Origin: Rubrivirga sp. SAORIC476
GTDB taxonomy: Bacteria; Bacteroidota; Rhodothermia; Rhodothermales; Rubricoccaceae
Direction of reading: 5' to 3'
NCBI RefSeq assembly: GCF_002283555.1
Contig: NZ_MVOI01000003.1
Span: 1,657,578 to 1,721,577 of the forward strand
Length of the DNA: 64,000 nucleotides
Shown: piece after piece, positions 33,263-45,257 of the stretch
Layout: every line of letters begins with the position of its first letter
Numbering within the stretch: position 1 is the first letter of the stretch
The notes under the pieces: generated by a model
What the model saw: the letters and a program-made list of their open reading frames with translations, nothing else
Told to the model about the DNA's origin: nothing
The model's database searches: none
Position numbers and translations under genes: made by a program

Positions 33263-34687
33263 TTACTCCTCCGGGGGGAAGAGGAAGCGCAGCATGTCGG
33301 GCGCGCGGGCCTGCCACGCGCGCGTCTCGTGCCCGGCCCCCTCGGCCTCGACGTAGCGGACGAGCGCCTCGTCCCAGCCGGTCTCGACGAGCAGCGCCGC
33401 CAGTCGCCGCGCATCGGGCACCATCGTGTCGGTCTCCTCGGTCCCGATGTCGACCCAGACGCGCTGGCCGAGCGGCGGCGTGGCCGCGGCGACGGTCGCG
33501 AGCAGCGTCCGGCCGTCCCACCAGACCGACGGCGACGCGACGAGCAACCGCCCGAACACGTCGGGACGCGTGAGGCCGAGGTGCATCGTGATGAGGCCGC
33601 CCAGCGAGGACCCGCCCAGGCCCGTGTGGGCCGCGTCCGGGATCGTCCGGTAGCGGGCGTCGATCATCGGCTTGACGGTGTCGACGAGGAGCGCGCCGTA
33701 GGTGTCTCCCAGGCCGCCCTGCGACGGCTTCGTGGCGACGATCTGCGGGACGGCGCCGGAGGCGTCGCGCTCGAACGCGAACGTGATGCCCGCCTGGGGG
33801 AGGAAGAACCGTCCGTCGTCGAGCGCCTCCAGCCGCTGGTGACTGCCCTCGCCCGGCACGTCCACGATCAAGCCGCCGGCGTCGGCCCGGACTCCCAGCG
33901 TGTCACCGTCGTCGACGAAGGTGCCCGTGAGCGCCCCGAGGCGGCCTGTACCGGTGGGCGGCGCGACGCGGGTCAGGACACGGCGCCACACCTGGACGGT
34001 GGGCGTGTACTCGTCGATGCGCCGGTCCGTGTTGGCCACCCCGACGATGATCAGGGGCTCGATCTCGCCCGCCTCGATGAGCGCCTGCGCGGCCTCGTCC
34101 ATGCCCCACTCGGCCCCGGCCTCGGTGCCGAACACGCTCGCGCCGTCGTGGAGGTAGAGCACCGGGTAGCGGCGGTCGCCCTCGGCATAGCCCGGCGGCA
34201 GGTACACGTGGACGTCGCGCGCCGCCAGCCCGGCGCCCTCGACGCCCGCGAGGGTCTCGACGTGGCCCGTGAGCGTCGGCGGAGGGAGTACTGGACGGTC
34301 GCCCCAGGCGAGCACGAGGTCGGCGCCGACGCCGGGGCGCAGGGTGACGCCGTGGTTCGGCCCCTCCTGCCATCCCCCGTTGGGCGCGTCGCCGTCGCCA
34401 TCGTCCACCTTGATCTTGAGGTCGACGCGGACGCTGTCGCCGGACACCTCGAACGGGACGGCGAGCGTGTAGAGGCCGTCGCCGTCGGGGTCGAGCGCGG
34501 GCGTGGTCGCGCTCCAGGACAGCGGCGCCGTGCTCCCCCGGAGGCCGACGGTCTCGGTCGTGGGGTCGAGCCAGCCCGCCGCGACCGCTTCCCGGAGGTC
34601 CAGTGTGGCGCGGAGCGTGGCCGAGCCCTGAGCGGCGGCGACAGGCACGAGGACAGCGAGCAGGGCACAGCGAGAGAGGACGCGCAT
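33263..34687 (-). CDS. Secreted esterase of the Fes/esterase-D alpha/beta-hydrolase family with N-terminal beta domain
   Basis: The 474-aa protein has a signal peptide (MRVLSRCALLAVLVPVAAAQ). Residues ~22-125 are a beta domain like starch-binding or CBM20 modules (LRATLDLREAVAAGW, LSWSATTPALDPDGDGLYTL). Residues ~145-470 are the hydrolase: VHVYLPPGYAEGDRRYPVLYLHDGAS, GLGGSSLGGLITMHLGL with the nucleophile Ser, VDIGTEETD, and a late GHETRAW histidine. About 75 residues between the oxyanion strand and the nucleophile form an insertion (~250-325), possibly a lid. Relatives cleave ferric siderophores, feruloyl esters or acyl-sugars; the substrate cannot be fixed here. Confidence 0.85.
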   Translation of the reverse strand: MRVLSRCALLAVLVPVAAAQGSATLRATLDLREAVAAGWLDPTTETVGLRGSTAPLSWSATTPALDPDGDGLYTLAVPFEVSGDSVRVDLKIKVDDGDGDAPNGGWQEGPNHGVTLRPGVGADLVLAWGDRPVLPPPTLTGHVETLAGVEGAGLAARDVHVYLPPGYAEGDRRYPVLYLHDGASVFGTEAGAEWGMDEAAQALIEAGEIEPLIIVGVANTDRRIDEYTPTVQVWRRVLTRVAPPTGTGRLGALTGTFVDDGDTLGVRADAGGLIVDVPGEGSHQRLEALDDGRFFLPQAGITFAFERDASGAVPQIVATKPSQGGLGDTYGALLVDTVKPMIDARYRTIPDAAHTGLGGSSLGGLITMHLGLTRPDVFGRLLVASPSVWWDGRTLLATVAAATPPLGQRVWVDIGTEETDTMVPDARRLAALLVETGWDEALVRYVEAEGAGHETRAWQARAPDMLRFLFPPEE

Positions 34688-34954
34688 CGGTCGATCGGCG
34701 AGTGGAGGGCAACCTACGCGCGGTGCACAGGCCCCTCTGAGACACCGGACGGGGGGCATCGTCGCCCTGGAGCGCGCGCGGACCCGGCTCGCCACCTCGC
34801 GCCGCCCTCGCGTTCACCCATCTCGTGCAATCTCACGAATCACGCCAAGGATCCTTGTATATCGCCACAAAACTCCTACCCTGATGCCATCTCGTGAACA
34901 GGAACCGCGGCCTCGTCACCAGACACCCCTCCTCAAATCAGCCCGAACACTCTT

Positions 34955-35275
34955 ATGTCTGGAAGCAAAACCCTCCGAAACGAAACCGGCTACCCGGTCC
35001 AGGTCATCCTCGACGTCCGCAAGGGTAGCGACCCGAAGGACCACCTCACCAACGTCGACGTGTCGCTCGATGCGGGCGAGACCAAGACCGTCCAGTACGG
35101 CGACGACGCCAACCCGTACCTGAACGGCGTCCGCTACGAGTACGACGCGAACGGCGCGATGGTGCGCATCATGCAGCAGGTCACCTCGCGCGGCAGCGCC
35201 TGGGACGACACGATGAACACCAACAGCACGCTCACGCTGCACGCCATGAGCGAGCCCGTTCAGGGCTCCAACTGA
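34955..35275 (+). CDS. Small protein of unknown function (106 aa), no signal peptide
   Basis: I do not recognise this protein. It begins MSGSKTLRNETGYPVQVIL and shows alternating strands: VQVILDVRKGSD, LDAGETKTVQYGDDANPYLNG, VRYEYDANGAMVRIMQQV, NSTLTLHAM. This suggests a single compact beta-sandwich, cytoplasmic or secreted without a leader. It stands alone between two transcription units with ~270 bp of AT-richer upstream DNA and a strong terminator 20 bp downstream, so it is transcribed on its own. Its lower-GC upstream region is unlike the rest of the window. Aegerolysin-like or stress proteins share the size and beta pattern, but I see no defining motif. Confidence 0.75.
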   Translation: MSGSKTLRNETGYPVQVILDVRKGSDPKDHLTNVDVSLDAGETKTVQYGDDANPYLNGVRYEYDANGAMVRIMQQVTSRGSAWDDTMNTNSTLTLHAMSEPVQGSN

Positions 35276-35295
35276 GCGACCAGCGCCCGTTTCTG

Positions 35296-35326
35296 GGGCG
35301 GCGTCCGAGAGGGCGCCGCCCTTTTT
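35296..35326 (+). terminator. Rho-independent terminator of the 106-aa gene
   Basis: GGGCGGCG (35296-35303) pairs with CGCCGCCC (35314-35321) and is followed by TTTTT. It is the only hairpin with a classic T-tract in the window. Confidence 0.88.
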
Positions 35327-35393
35327 CTATGGGGCTGTGAGCCCGCCACACGCGGCCTTCCGCTTGTGAGGGTACCTCTTCCTCTCGACACGG

Positions 35394-37175
35394 ATGCCGC
35401 TTGCTCCTCGCCTTCTCGCTCTCGGGCTCCTGCTCGCCCTCTCCGCATCCGCGCAGCCGACCTTTGTCACGACCGTCGGTGGCTCTGACGACGACGTGCC
35501 GACCTCGGTCGCCCTCGCGCCGGACGGCACCGTCTACGTGGCGGGCGCCTTCGAGCGGACCGTCGACTTCGACCCGGCAGACCCGAATGACGCCGAGGAC
35601 ACGTTCACGGCAGCGGGCAACACCTCCGACGGGTACCTCGCCAGCTACGCCGCCGACGGCGCCTTCCGCTGGGCGATCCCGCTGAGCGGAACGAGCGTGG
35701 ACGCCGTCAACGGTGTCGCCACGGACGGCGAGCGCGTCGTGGTGGTCGGCCAGTTCCGGAGCGCCGAGTTCGACGCCGACCCCGGACCGGGCACGGCGAC
35801 CATCGCGCGGTCCGGAGAAACGGACGGGTTCGTGGCCGCCTACACCACCGACGGTGACTACCTGTGGGCCTTCCCCCTCGGCGGTCCGGATCTCGACGTG
35901 CTCCGCTCGGTCGCCCTCGACGACGGGGACGTGTTCGTGGGCGGCCTCCTCGAAGGCATCGTGGACCTGGACCCCTCCGCAGGGGAGGCGATCGTCGGGC
36001 AGGCGTTCCGGTACGGGCTCCTCGTGGGGTCCTATCGCGCCAGCGACGGCGCCTACCAGTGGGGCATCGCCCCCATCGCGACCACGACCCTCTCGTTCCC
36101 CCTCGGCCTCGCCGTCGACGGCGTCCGCGTGTACACGACGGGGCAGTTCGCGGGGACGACCGACTTCGACGCAGGCCCGGGGGTGGCCGAGCTGACCAGC
36201 ACGGACGCGAGCACCTCGCAGCCACAGGACGCCTACCTCGCGGCGTACCGTCGCACCAACGGCGCCTTCCTGTGGGCCGGCGCGCTTGGCGGCCCGAACA
36301 ACCAGTACGGCAACGCCATCGCCTCCGACGGCACGCGCGTCTACGTCGGCGGGCGAGTGGCCGGGACGGTGGACTTCGACCCGGGCGCGGGCGTCGAGGA
36401 GCACACCGTCGACCAGAGCCAGGGCGACGTGTTCGACCCCTTCATCGCGGCGTACCGCGCTCCCACGGGCGCCTTCCTGTGGGCCAACCCCATCGCCTCG
36501 ACCGCCCCGGGCTCCGGCAGCGAATCGGCGGCGGCCGTCGCCGTCGTAGGGCCGTACCTCTACGCCGCCGGGCAGATCGTCGGCACGGCCGACTTCGACG
36601 CGGGACCGGGGACTGCAGAGGCTGGAGCGGCCGGGTTCGACGACGCGTTCATCGCCGCATACGTGCCGGCGACGGGGGCCTTCGTCCAGGCAGACCTGCT
36701 CAGTGGGACGGGCAACGAGCGGGCGACGGCGGTCGCCATCGGCACCGACGACGTGGTGGTCGCGGGGGTCTTCACCACCTTCGCCGCGGGCGTGTTCGTG
36801 GACTTCGACCCCGGACCGGGCGAGGAGCTTCGGCGCACCAACGGCGGCACGGACACCTTCGTGGCGGCCTACCCACTCCACCTCGTCGTGCCCACCGAGA
36901 TCAGTCCGGAGGCCAAGCCGTTGGACGTCTCGGTCCGCCCCAACCCGTCGGCGGGCGGCGCGATGCTCCGCGCGCGGGCCGCACCCGGCGAGCGGCTCGA
37001 CGGGGTCCTGATCGATGCGCTCGGCCGACGCGTGGCGGCGCTTTTCGCAGGCACGACACCGGGCAGCGGGACCGTCGAGGTGCGCCTGCCCGACGGCCTC
37101 GCGCCGGGGACCTACCTCGTCCGCGTGCAGGGCGCCGATGGCGTCCGGAGCCTGCCGGTGACGATCATGCGCTGA
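35394..37175 (+). CDS. Secreted DFDPGxG-repeat propeller protein with T9SS sorting domain
   Basis: The 593-aa protein has a signal peptide (MPLAPRLLALGLLLALSASAQ). Residues ~22-500 contain about eight repeats with 'VDFDPxxG' or 'DFDAGPG' and 'FVAAYxxxxGxxLWAxxLGG' motifs, the SBBP-like propeller pattern. The acidic DFD-GPG loops could bind calcium. The last ~85 residues are a T9SS sorting domain (VRPNPSAGGAM, LIDALGRRVAAL, PGTYLVRVQG, final IMR). It is expected outside the cell. There are no catalytic motifs. It is convergent with the luciferase-like gene. Confidence 0.88.
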   Translation: MPLAPRLLALGLLLALSASAQPTFVTTVGGSDDDVPTSVALAPDGTVYVAGAFERTVDFDPADPNDAEDTFTAAGNTSDGYLASYAADGAFRWAIPLSGTSVDAVNGVATDGERVVVVGQFRSAEFDADPGPGTATIARSGETDGFVAAYTTDGDYLWAFPLGGPDLDVLRSVALDDGDVFVGGLLEGIVDLDPSAGEAIVGQAFRYGLLVGSYRASDGAYQWGIAPIATTTLSFPLGLAVDGVRVYTTGQFAGTTDFDAGPGVAELTSTDASTSQPQDAYLAAYRRTNGAFLWAGALGGPNNQYGNAIASDGTRVYVGGRVAGTVDFDPGAGVEEHTVDQSQGDVFDPFIAAYRAPTGAFLWANPIASTAPGSGSESAAAVAVVGPYLYAAGQIVGTADFDAGPGTAEAGAAGFDDAFIAAYVPATGAFVQADLLSGTGNERATAVAIGTDDVVVAGVFTTFAAGVFVDFDPGPGEELRRTNGGTDTFVAAYPLHLVVPTEISPEAKPLDVSVRPNPSAGGAMLRARAAPGERLDGVLIDALGRRVAALFAGTTPGSGTVEVRLPDGLAPGTYLVRVQGADGVRSLPVTIMR

Positions 37176-37185
37176 CCCGTCCCCC

Positions 37186-37203
37186 CTCGACTTCCTGGTC
37201 GAG
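37186..37203. terminator. Short hairpin between convergent genes
   Basis: CTCGAC (37186-37191) and GTCGAG (37198-37203) form a 6-bp stem with a 6-base loop, 10 bp after the stop of the propeller gene. There is no T-tract. Confidence 0.35.
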
Positions 37204-37225
37204 CGAGTCGCCGAGGCGGCCGGGG

Positions 37226-38236
37226 CTACGCGGCGACCTCGGCCTCGATGCCGAACGCCTCGGCGACCAGTTCGAACGAGCGCAGCCGCGCGTCTGGGTC
37301 GAACACGTTCGTGGTCAGCATGACCTCGTCGGCGCCGGCGGCCTCGGCGCGACGGGTGAGTTCGGCGCGCACCGTCTCCGGGTCGCCGACGACGGCCATC
37401 TGGCGGTACAGCGCGACCGCCTGCGCCTCGGCGGGCGAGTAGTCGTGGGCGAGCGCCTCCTCGGGCGACGGCAGCGGCTCGAAGCGGCCCGTGCGGATGC
37501 GCGCCCAGGCCAGCTCCATCGTGCTCGCCAAGCGGCGCGCCTCGGCATCGGTCTCGGCGCAGACGACGGTCGCGGCCAGGATGGCGTGTGGCACGGGGAA
37601 CGCCGCCGACGGCTCGAACGCATCGCGGTAGGCCCGGAAGGCCGGCTCGGCGGGCGTCGGCGAGAAGTGGCTCGCGAAGGCGTAGCCCAGACCGTTGGAC
37701 CCGGCGAACTGGGCGCTCGCTCCGCTCGACCCCAGCAGCCAGATCGGCGGCAAGTCCACGCCCACCGGCGTCACGCGGACCCCCGCGAACGGGTGGTCTG
37801 CTGGGAAGCCGCCGCGCGACAGCGTGACCAGCTCGGCGAGCTGGTGCGGGAACTGCTCAGCGTCGAACGAGCGGAGCGCGCGGATGTGGGTCGGGTCGGT
37901 GCCCGGCGCGCGGCCCAGCCCCAGGTCGATGCGGTCCGGGAAGAGCGCCGCCAGCGTGTGGAACCGCTCGGCGACGAGCAGGGGCGCGTGGTTCGGCAGC
38001 ATCACCCCGCCCGACCCGACGCGGATGCGCTCGGTCTGCGAGGCGACGTGCCCGATGATGATCTCGGGCGCCGAACTCGCGATGCTGGGCATCCCGTGGT
38101 GCTCGGCGTACCAGACGCGCGCGTAGCCGAGGCGGTCGGCCAACTGTGCGAGGTCGACGGTGCGACGGAGGGCCTCGGAGGCCGTCCCGCCGGACGTGAT
38201 GGGGACGAGGTCGAGGACGGAGAGCGAGAGGGACAT
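37226..38236 (-). CDS. Luciferase-like (LLM class) flavin-dependent oxidoreductase
   Basis: The 336-aa cytoplasmic enzyme starts [23 protein letters not shown], the standard opening of the TIGR03558-like group. It also has [72 protein letters not shown] and a C-terminal [20 protein letters not shown]. These build the F420/FMN-binding barrel of bacterial-luciferase-type monooxygenases. The substrate is unknown. Although the frame stays open for more than 900 codons upstream, the conserved start at 38236 is clear. Confidence 0.92.
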   Translation of the reverse strand: MSLSLSVLDLVPITSGGTASEALRRTVDLAQLADRLGYARVWYAEHHGMPSIASSAPEIIIGHVASQTERIRVGSGGVMLPNHAPLLVAERFHTLAALFPDRIDLGLGRAPGTDPTHIRALRSFDAEQFPHQLAELVTLSRGGFPADHPFAGVRVTPVGVDLPPIWLLGSSGASAQFAGSNGLGYAFASHFSPTPAEPAFRAYRDAFEPSAAFPVPHAILAATVVCAETDAEARRLASTMELAWARIRTGRFEPLPSPEEALAHDYSPAEAQAVALYRQMAVVGDPETVRAELTRRAEAAGADEVMLTTNVFDPDARLRSFELVAEAFGIEAEVAA

Positions 38237-38314
38237 GGGAGCGGTGTCGTTTCGCCTGAAACGCAGCGCGCCGAGGTCCCGGTCCGCCCGCCCCGCCGTC
38301 TTCACGAGCGCGCC

Positions 38315-38332
38315 CGCCTCGGCGCCGAGGCG
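38315..38332. repeat. CGCCTCGG-CG-CCGAGGCG palindrome between divergent genes
   Basis: This 18-bp perfect palindrome lies between the divergent oxidoreductase and amylase genes, so it precedes both. It is a member of the recurrent family in a position where a terminator is unnecessary. Confidence 0.65.
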
Positions 38333-38387
38333 AGCGGGGTGACGCCCAGTTGACAGAACCGCCTCCTGTAGAGACCTTCTCACTCCA

Positions 38388-38401
38388 TGTAACCGCTTCC
38401 A
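38388..38401. promoter_or_regulatory. LacI-family (cre-like) operator upstream of the alpha-amylase
   Basis: TGTAACCGCTTCCA is a 14-bp pseudo-palindrome matching the LacI/CcpA operator pattern TGWAANCGNTNWCA at all fixed positions but one. It ends 6 bp before the amylase start codon, a position that would block initiation or act just downstream of the promoter. No LacI-family regulator gene lies in the window. Confidence 0.5.
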
Positions 38402-38407
38402 TAGCCC

Positions 38408-41149
38408 ATGCGCGGACGCCTCGTTCTCTTCGCCCTCCTGCTGGCCGCGCTGGCGGCTCCCGCCGACGCCCAGGACCGGGTCCTCATGCAGGGCTTCTAC
38501 TGGGACGCCCAGCCCGGCGGCGTCTGGTACGACTCGCTGACCACGCAGGCCTCCCGCCTGGGGTGGGCCGGGTTCGACGCCATCTGGCTGCCGCCGCCCA
38601 CCAAGGGCGCCGCGAGTGGCTCCGACGTCGGCTACACGCCCTACGACTACTACGACCTCGGGGGCTACGACAGCTGCGGCGGCGACTACACGGAGGGCAC
38701 CGGGAGTTGCCTCCCCACCCGCTACGGCACCGAGGCGGGACTCCGCGAGGCCATCGCCACGCTCCAGGGGCACGGCCTGGAGGTCTACGCCGACGTGGTC
38801 CTCAACCACCGCTCGGGCGGCACCCTCGAAGACAACGTCTACGGCAACTACTACACCGGCGGCGGATCTCTCTACAGTGAGGACGGACGGACGTACACCG
38901 CCTTCCCGCTCACGAACGGCTCCGGCCGCGTGGCCTGGACCGACGGCGACGAGTTCTTCTTCCCCAACGGGGCCAACAACCCCGACAACACGTTCGACTT
39001 CTACTCCGACAGCCAGCTGGCTGGCTTCCACCAGCTCTACGTCAACTCGTTCGCCTACGACAACGCGCTCCACGACGGGAGCGGCGCCAACCTCGCCCTC
39101 GGCGATAGCCTCATCGCCTGGGGCGAGTGGCTGACCACCGAGCTCGGCCTCGACGGCTACCGGTTCGACTTCGTCAAGGGTCTCCACCCGGACTACCTCC
39201 GGCGGTTCGTCGACGCGCCCGCCATGCAGGGCAAGTTCCACGTCCACGAGCTCTACGACGGCGACCTCGGCCGCCTCCAGACCTACCTCGGGCAGCTCGC
39301 GGGCTCGGTCCGCGCCCCGGCCGTGTTCGACTTCAACCAGCGCTTCGCCTACCGCGACGTGCTCGACAACGGAGCCCCCATCTTCACCTGGCACGACACC
39401 GGGCTCCACAACCAGTTCGGCGTCCCGTTCGACCAGATCGTCACATTCGTCGACAACCACGACTTCGACCGGACCAACTACGAAGGGCAGGTCACGATCG
39501 ACGGGCACGCCCCGGTCGTGAACAACAAGATGCTGGCCTACGCCCACATGCTCACGCACCCGGGCATGGCGTCGGTCTGGTGGCGCGACTACTACCACTA
39601 CAACCTCGCCGGCCCGATCGACGAACTCGTCGCCATCCGGAAGGCCTTCGCCTCGGGCGCCTACTACGCGCTCACGCGGGGCTCGACGGGCGGCCCGTTC
39701 TGGCCGACGTCCAACCCGCCCAACCCGTGGGAGTCGCTCTACGTCGGGCAACGGAACGGCGACGGGCCGGGCCGCGGGCTCATCGTCGCCATCAACAAGC
39801 ACCCCGACCAGTGGGCGGAGGTCTTCGTCACGCAGCAGAACGGCGCCTGGACGGGCCAGGTGCTGAAGGACCTGACCGGCAACGCGGGCGGCGGTACCAC
39901 GGAGGTCTTCGGCGACAACCGGGTCCGCCTCTGGGCCCCGCCGCAGTCGTACACCGTCTGGGTGCCGACCAGCTACACGCTGCCGGACGCAGGCCCCGTA
40001 CCCGCCTCCGACGCGCCGTCCTACTTCGGCATCGACGCCTCGTCGCTCGACGCCCCGGCCGCCAGCGTGGTCACGGTGGGCACGCCGATCTCGGTCGGCG
40101 TCACGGCCTACGTGCACGGCAAGACCAACGCGGTGGGCGCGGCGCCCGGCGTCGTGGCCGAGATCGGCTGGGGGACGCCCGGCACCGACCCGGCGACGTG
40201 GACCGACTGGCAGGCCGCCAGCTACACCGGCGAGGCCGGACCGTCGGATCGCTTCGAGGCGTCCCTCACGCTCCCCGTCGGGGTGGTGGACCTCGCCGCA
40301 CGTGTCAGCTACGACGGACAGCCGGCGCGCACCGTCGGCCTGGGCGGGTTCTGGAACGACGCCCGCAACCCGTCGGCGGAGGCCGTCGTGTTCGACCCCG
40401 GCGCCGGTTCCTTTGACGGGGGCGGCCGCGTGGAGTCGCCCCCGGGCAGCTATCCCGCGGCCCCCGCGCGGCCGTCTCGCTCGCGCGTGGCGCTCGACCT
40501 TCGCTACGAGGCCGGGCAGGCGACCGGCGAGGTGACCCTCCGCACGCGAGGGGCCCCGTACTCGTTCACGTCGACGGCGCTCGACTGGATCGTCATCGAC
40601 GGGCGGGACGCGAGCGTCCGCGGCACCGCCACCACCATCGGCGCCGACCCGGTGACGTTCCTGATCACGGCACGGGACGGCGAGACGGTCGGCAACGAGG
40701 GCGACCGGCTCCGCATCCAGGTCTGGCACGCCGACGGCAGCGTCCTCTACGACAACCTCCCCAGCGCGTCCTATGGCGAGATGTCGGCGCTCGCGGGCGG
40801 CAACCTGACCGCCCGCCCGCCTGCCCCGGCGGAACGCGCGGGCGGCCCCGCGACGCGCCTGTCGACCGCGGCGACCGCCCTCCCCGAGGCCCTGACGCTC
40901 GCGGCGCCGTTCCCCAATCCGAGCCGTTCCTCGGCGACGCTCCGCTTCGGCGTCCCCGCCGACGGCCCCGTCGAGGTGGTCGTGGTGTCGGTGCTGGGTC
41001 AGGAGGTGGCGCGGCTGGCCGACGGCGCATACCCGGCCGGCTGGCACACGGCGACCGTCGACACGGACGACCTGGCGCCGGGCGCCTACCTCGTCGTGAT
41101 CCGCGCCGGTGCCGTCCGCCAGACGCAGCGGCTGGTGGTCGTGCGATAA
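38408..41149 (+). CDS. Secreted GH13 alpha-amylase with T9SS sorting domain
   Basis: The 913-aa enzyme has a signal peptide ([22 protein letters not shown]). The barrel starts [20 protein letters not shown]. Catalytic regions are [25 protein letters not shown] with the nucleophile Asp, [16 protein letters not shown] with the acid/base Glu and [15 protein letters not shown] domain-C beta region ends near residue 525. Residues ~540-800 hold additional beta modules, perhaps a carbohydrate-binding unit ([34 protein letters not shown]). The last ~85 residues are the T9SS sorting domain ([32 protein letters not shown]). It would degrade starch outside the cell. A LacI-type operator immediately upstream suggests sugar repression. 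Confidence 0.93.
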   Translation: MRGRLVLFALLLAALAAPADAQDRVLMQGFYWDAQPGGVWYDSLTTQASRLGWAGFDAIWLPPPTKGAASGSDVGYTPYDYYDLGGYDSCGGDYTEGTGSCLPTRYGTEAGLREAIATLQGHGLEVYADVVLNHRSGGTLEDNVYGNYYTGGGSLYSEDGRTYTAFPLTNGSGRVAWTDGDEFFFPNGANNPDNTFDFYSDSQLAGFHQLYVNSFAYDNALHDGSGANLALGDSLIAWGEWLTTELGLDGYRFDFVKGLHPDYLRRFVDAPAMQGKFHVHELYDGDLGRLQTYLGQLAGSVRAPAVFDFNQRFAYRDVLDNGAPIFTWHDTGLHNQFGVPFDQIVTFVDNHDFDRTNYEGQVTIDGHAPVVNNKMLAYAHMLTHPGMASVWWRDYYHYNLAGPIDELVAIRKAFASGAYYALTRGSTGGPFWPTSNPPNPWESLYVGQRNGDGPGRGLIVAINKHPDQWAEVFVTQQNGAWTGQVLKDLTGNAGGGTTEVFGDNRVRLWAPPQSYTVWVPTSYTLPDAGPVPASDAPSYFGIDASSLDAPAASVVTVGTPISVGVTAYVHGKTNAVGAAPGVVAEIGWGTPGTDPATWTDWQAASYTGEAGPSDRFEASLTLPVGVVDLAARVSYDGQPARTVGLGGFWNDARNPSAEAVVFDPGAGSFDGGGRVESPPGSYPAAPARPSRSRVALDLRYEAGQATGEVTLRTRGAPYSFTSTALDWIVIDGRDASVRGTATTIGADPVTFLITARDGETVGNEGDRLRIQVWHADGSVLYDNLPSASYGEMSALAGGNLTARPPAPAERAGGPATRLSTAATALPEALTLAAPFPNPSRSSATLRFGVPADGPVEVVVVSVLGQEVARLADGAYPAGWHTATVDTDDLAPGAYLVVIRAGAVRQTQRLVVVR

Positions 41150-41156
41150 GCCTTCG

Positions 41157-41190
41157 CCCCCCTCGGCCCCGTTCGGGGGCCGGGGGCGGG
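41157..41190. terminator. GC-rich hairpin after the amylase
   Basis: CCCCCCTCGGCCCC (41157-41170), loop GTTC and the complementary GGGGGCCGGGGGCGGG (41175-41190) form a long imperfect stem 8 bp after the stop. It lies between convergent genes and has no T-tract. Confidence 0.6.
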
Positions 41191-41233
41191 CAACGCCCCG
41201 CTCTCCCCGATACCCGAGAGGGCGCGGGCTGCG

Positions 41234-41981
41234 TCAGTTCTGCGGGTAGCGCTCCAGTTGGAGCGTCTCGCTCGGCCGCGACAGCGTCAGCTGGTCTCCG
41301 TCGAGCGCCAGTCGGTACGCATCATAGTGCGGGACCTCGCCCTGCGCGCTCCGCTCCGGGGAGAGCTTCTCCCACATCAGGAGATAGGGGCCGGTCTGGG
41401 CATAGCGCTGCGGACGAGCGCTCCCGGGGACCGTCTGCACCGTCCCATCGGGCAGGAAGCGGATCCCGACCTCGACCATGATGCCGGCCCCGTCGTTCAC
41501 GTACCCGGCACTCCACGCTCCGGCGAGGCCGGACGGCACCGTCGGCGAGTCGGATCGCTGGAGGACCGTCGTGACCACGGTGTCGTCCAGCTGCTCGTAG
41601 TCGATCGTCAGCGTGTCGCCCGCCAGACGGTAGCGCGTGTCGAGGGTGTCGGCCAGGACCAGCCGGTCGCCCTTCACGCGGGCCGCCATGGTCTCGCGCC
41701 AGCCCATCCATGCGTCCTCCCATCGCGAGACCGTCGTCCAGATCACCTCGGAGTCGGTGAAGGTCGTCGCGGTGTAGAGGACCTCCAGGGAGCCCGCGTC
41801 TCCCTCAGCGACCGATTCGAGGCCGTCGGCCGAGTCCCAGGTGCCGCGCAGGGCGTCCGGCACCTGCGCGCTCGCGGCGACCGCTACGCCGAGCGCCAGC
41901 GACAGCAGGGCGAGCCGAGCCACGGGCCTCGCCACCTCGGCGGCGAGGCGGAGGGACCTGGGGGAGGAGGCCGGACCGCCC

Positions 41982-41989
<8 letters not shown>
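41234..41989 (-). CDS. Exported protein of unknown function (lipocalin-like beta pattern)
   Basis: The 251-aa form begins at ATG 41989, overlapping the last 8 bp of gcvP. GTG at 41935 would give a 233-aa form with a more compact signal peptide ([23 protein letters not shown]) and is an alternative. The mature part starts [18 protein letters not shown] and has repeated strand-turn patterns ([65 protein letters not shown]), like small lipocalin-fold proteins of the 'GTW' type. I do not recognise a family with a known role. It is probably co-transcribed with gcvP, but a functional link is not evident. Confidence 0.75.
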
Positions 41990-44828
<2,839 letters not shown>

Positions 44829-44921
44829 CGGGGCCGGGGTTGGGTTTGGCCGAACGGTACGCCCGATCTGCGACCGGCGGTCCGCCTCACAGGGACTTCT
44901 AAGGGAGGCCGGGACGCGTGG

Positions 44922-44998
44922 GAACGAGCCCGTGGCAGAGCCGGATTCCGGTGCGTCGGTCTCGCACCAGACGCCGGGCACAGCCCGAGGGCTCGTTC
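44922..44998 (-). promoter_or_regulatory. Structured leader candidate upstream of gcvP
   Basis: GAACGAGCCC (44922-44931) and GGGCTCGTTC (44989-44998) form a perfect 10-bp outer stem. Inside it, GGTGCG (44950-44955) pairs with CGCACC (44963-44968). In the gcvP transcript this gives a closed multi-stem structure ~94 nt before the start. It does not match the glycine riboswitch consensus that I know. It could also be a terminator for transcription arriving from the right. Confidence 0.4.
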
Positions 44999-45021
44999 TG
45001 CAGTCCCTCGGCTACGGCCCC

Positions 45022-45114
45022 CTACGCCTGCGCCGTCTCGCGCTGGCGGAGCGTCCGCAGGGCCGCCTCGGCGGCCTTCTGCTCGGCGCCTTTCTTGGAC
45101 CGATCCGCGCCCTT
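45022..45114 (-). pseudogene. Detached 3' fragment of the RNase III gene
   Basis: These 93 bp encode the last 30 residues of RNase III plus stop in the same orientation as the intact gene at 49909-50733. They differ from it at only 4 positions, with the first 69 bp (from the stop codon) identical. No start codon, dsRNA-binding core or catalytic domain accompanies it. The two copies bracket the giant surface gene as direct repeats. Confidence 0.85.
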
Positions 45115-45152
45115 CCTGGCGCGGAAGTGTGGCCATCCTGACTCGTCCCGTC

Positions 45153-45186
45153 CCGCCTCGGGGCGTCCGTTGAGGCACCGAGGCGG
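45153..45186. repeat. CCGCCTCGG-N16-CCGAGGCGG palindrome
   Basis: Perfect 9-bp arms (45153-45161 and 45178-45186) lie 39 bp beyond the rnc fragment and 71 bp before the 45258 start. It is a member of the recurrent family. Confidence 0.6.
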
Positions 45187-45257
45187 TCCGTGTCGGACCG
45201 AATGAGCCGGTGCGAGGCGGGATCTCGCTTGGGATGGGTACGTCACCGTGCTCCCTC

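Larger units (their letters stand above)
44829..45257. other. 429-bp region between gcvP and the giant surface gene
   Basis: There is no intact gene. It contains the gcvP leader with an inverted repeat (44922-44998), the rnc 3'-end duplicate (45022-45114) and a palindrome (45153-45186) before the start of the 45258 gene. A 74-codon frame across the rnc fragment is a leftover, not a gene. Confidence 0.6.

Noticed and set aside
38350-38355. TTGACA as a -35 promoter element before the amylase
   Set aside because: No -10 element at 16-18 bp, and sigma factors of this lineage use different motifs (TTTG and TAnnTTTG).
38237-41047. Upstream extension of the luciferase-like frame to more than 1200 codons
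   Set aside because: The conserved family start [12 protein letters not shown] is at 38236; the extension is antisense to the amylase and low-complexity.
44829-45021. Glycine riboswitch upstream of gcvP
   Set aside because: None of the conserved glycine-aptamer sequences I know is present in the leader, only unrelated stems.
45022-45246. 74-codon minus-strand frame containing the RNase III tail as a small gene
   Set aside because: Only the last 30 residues match RNase III and there is no dsRNA-binding core; it is better explained as a duplicated fragment.
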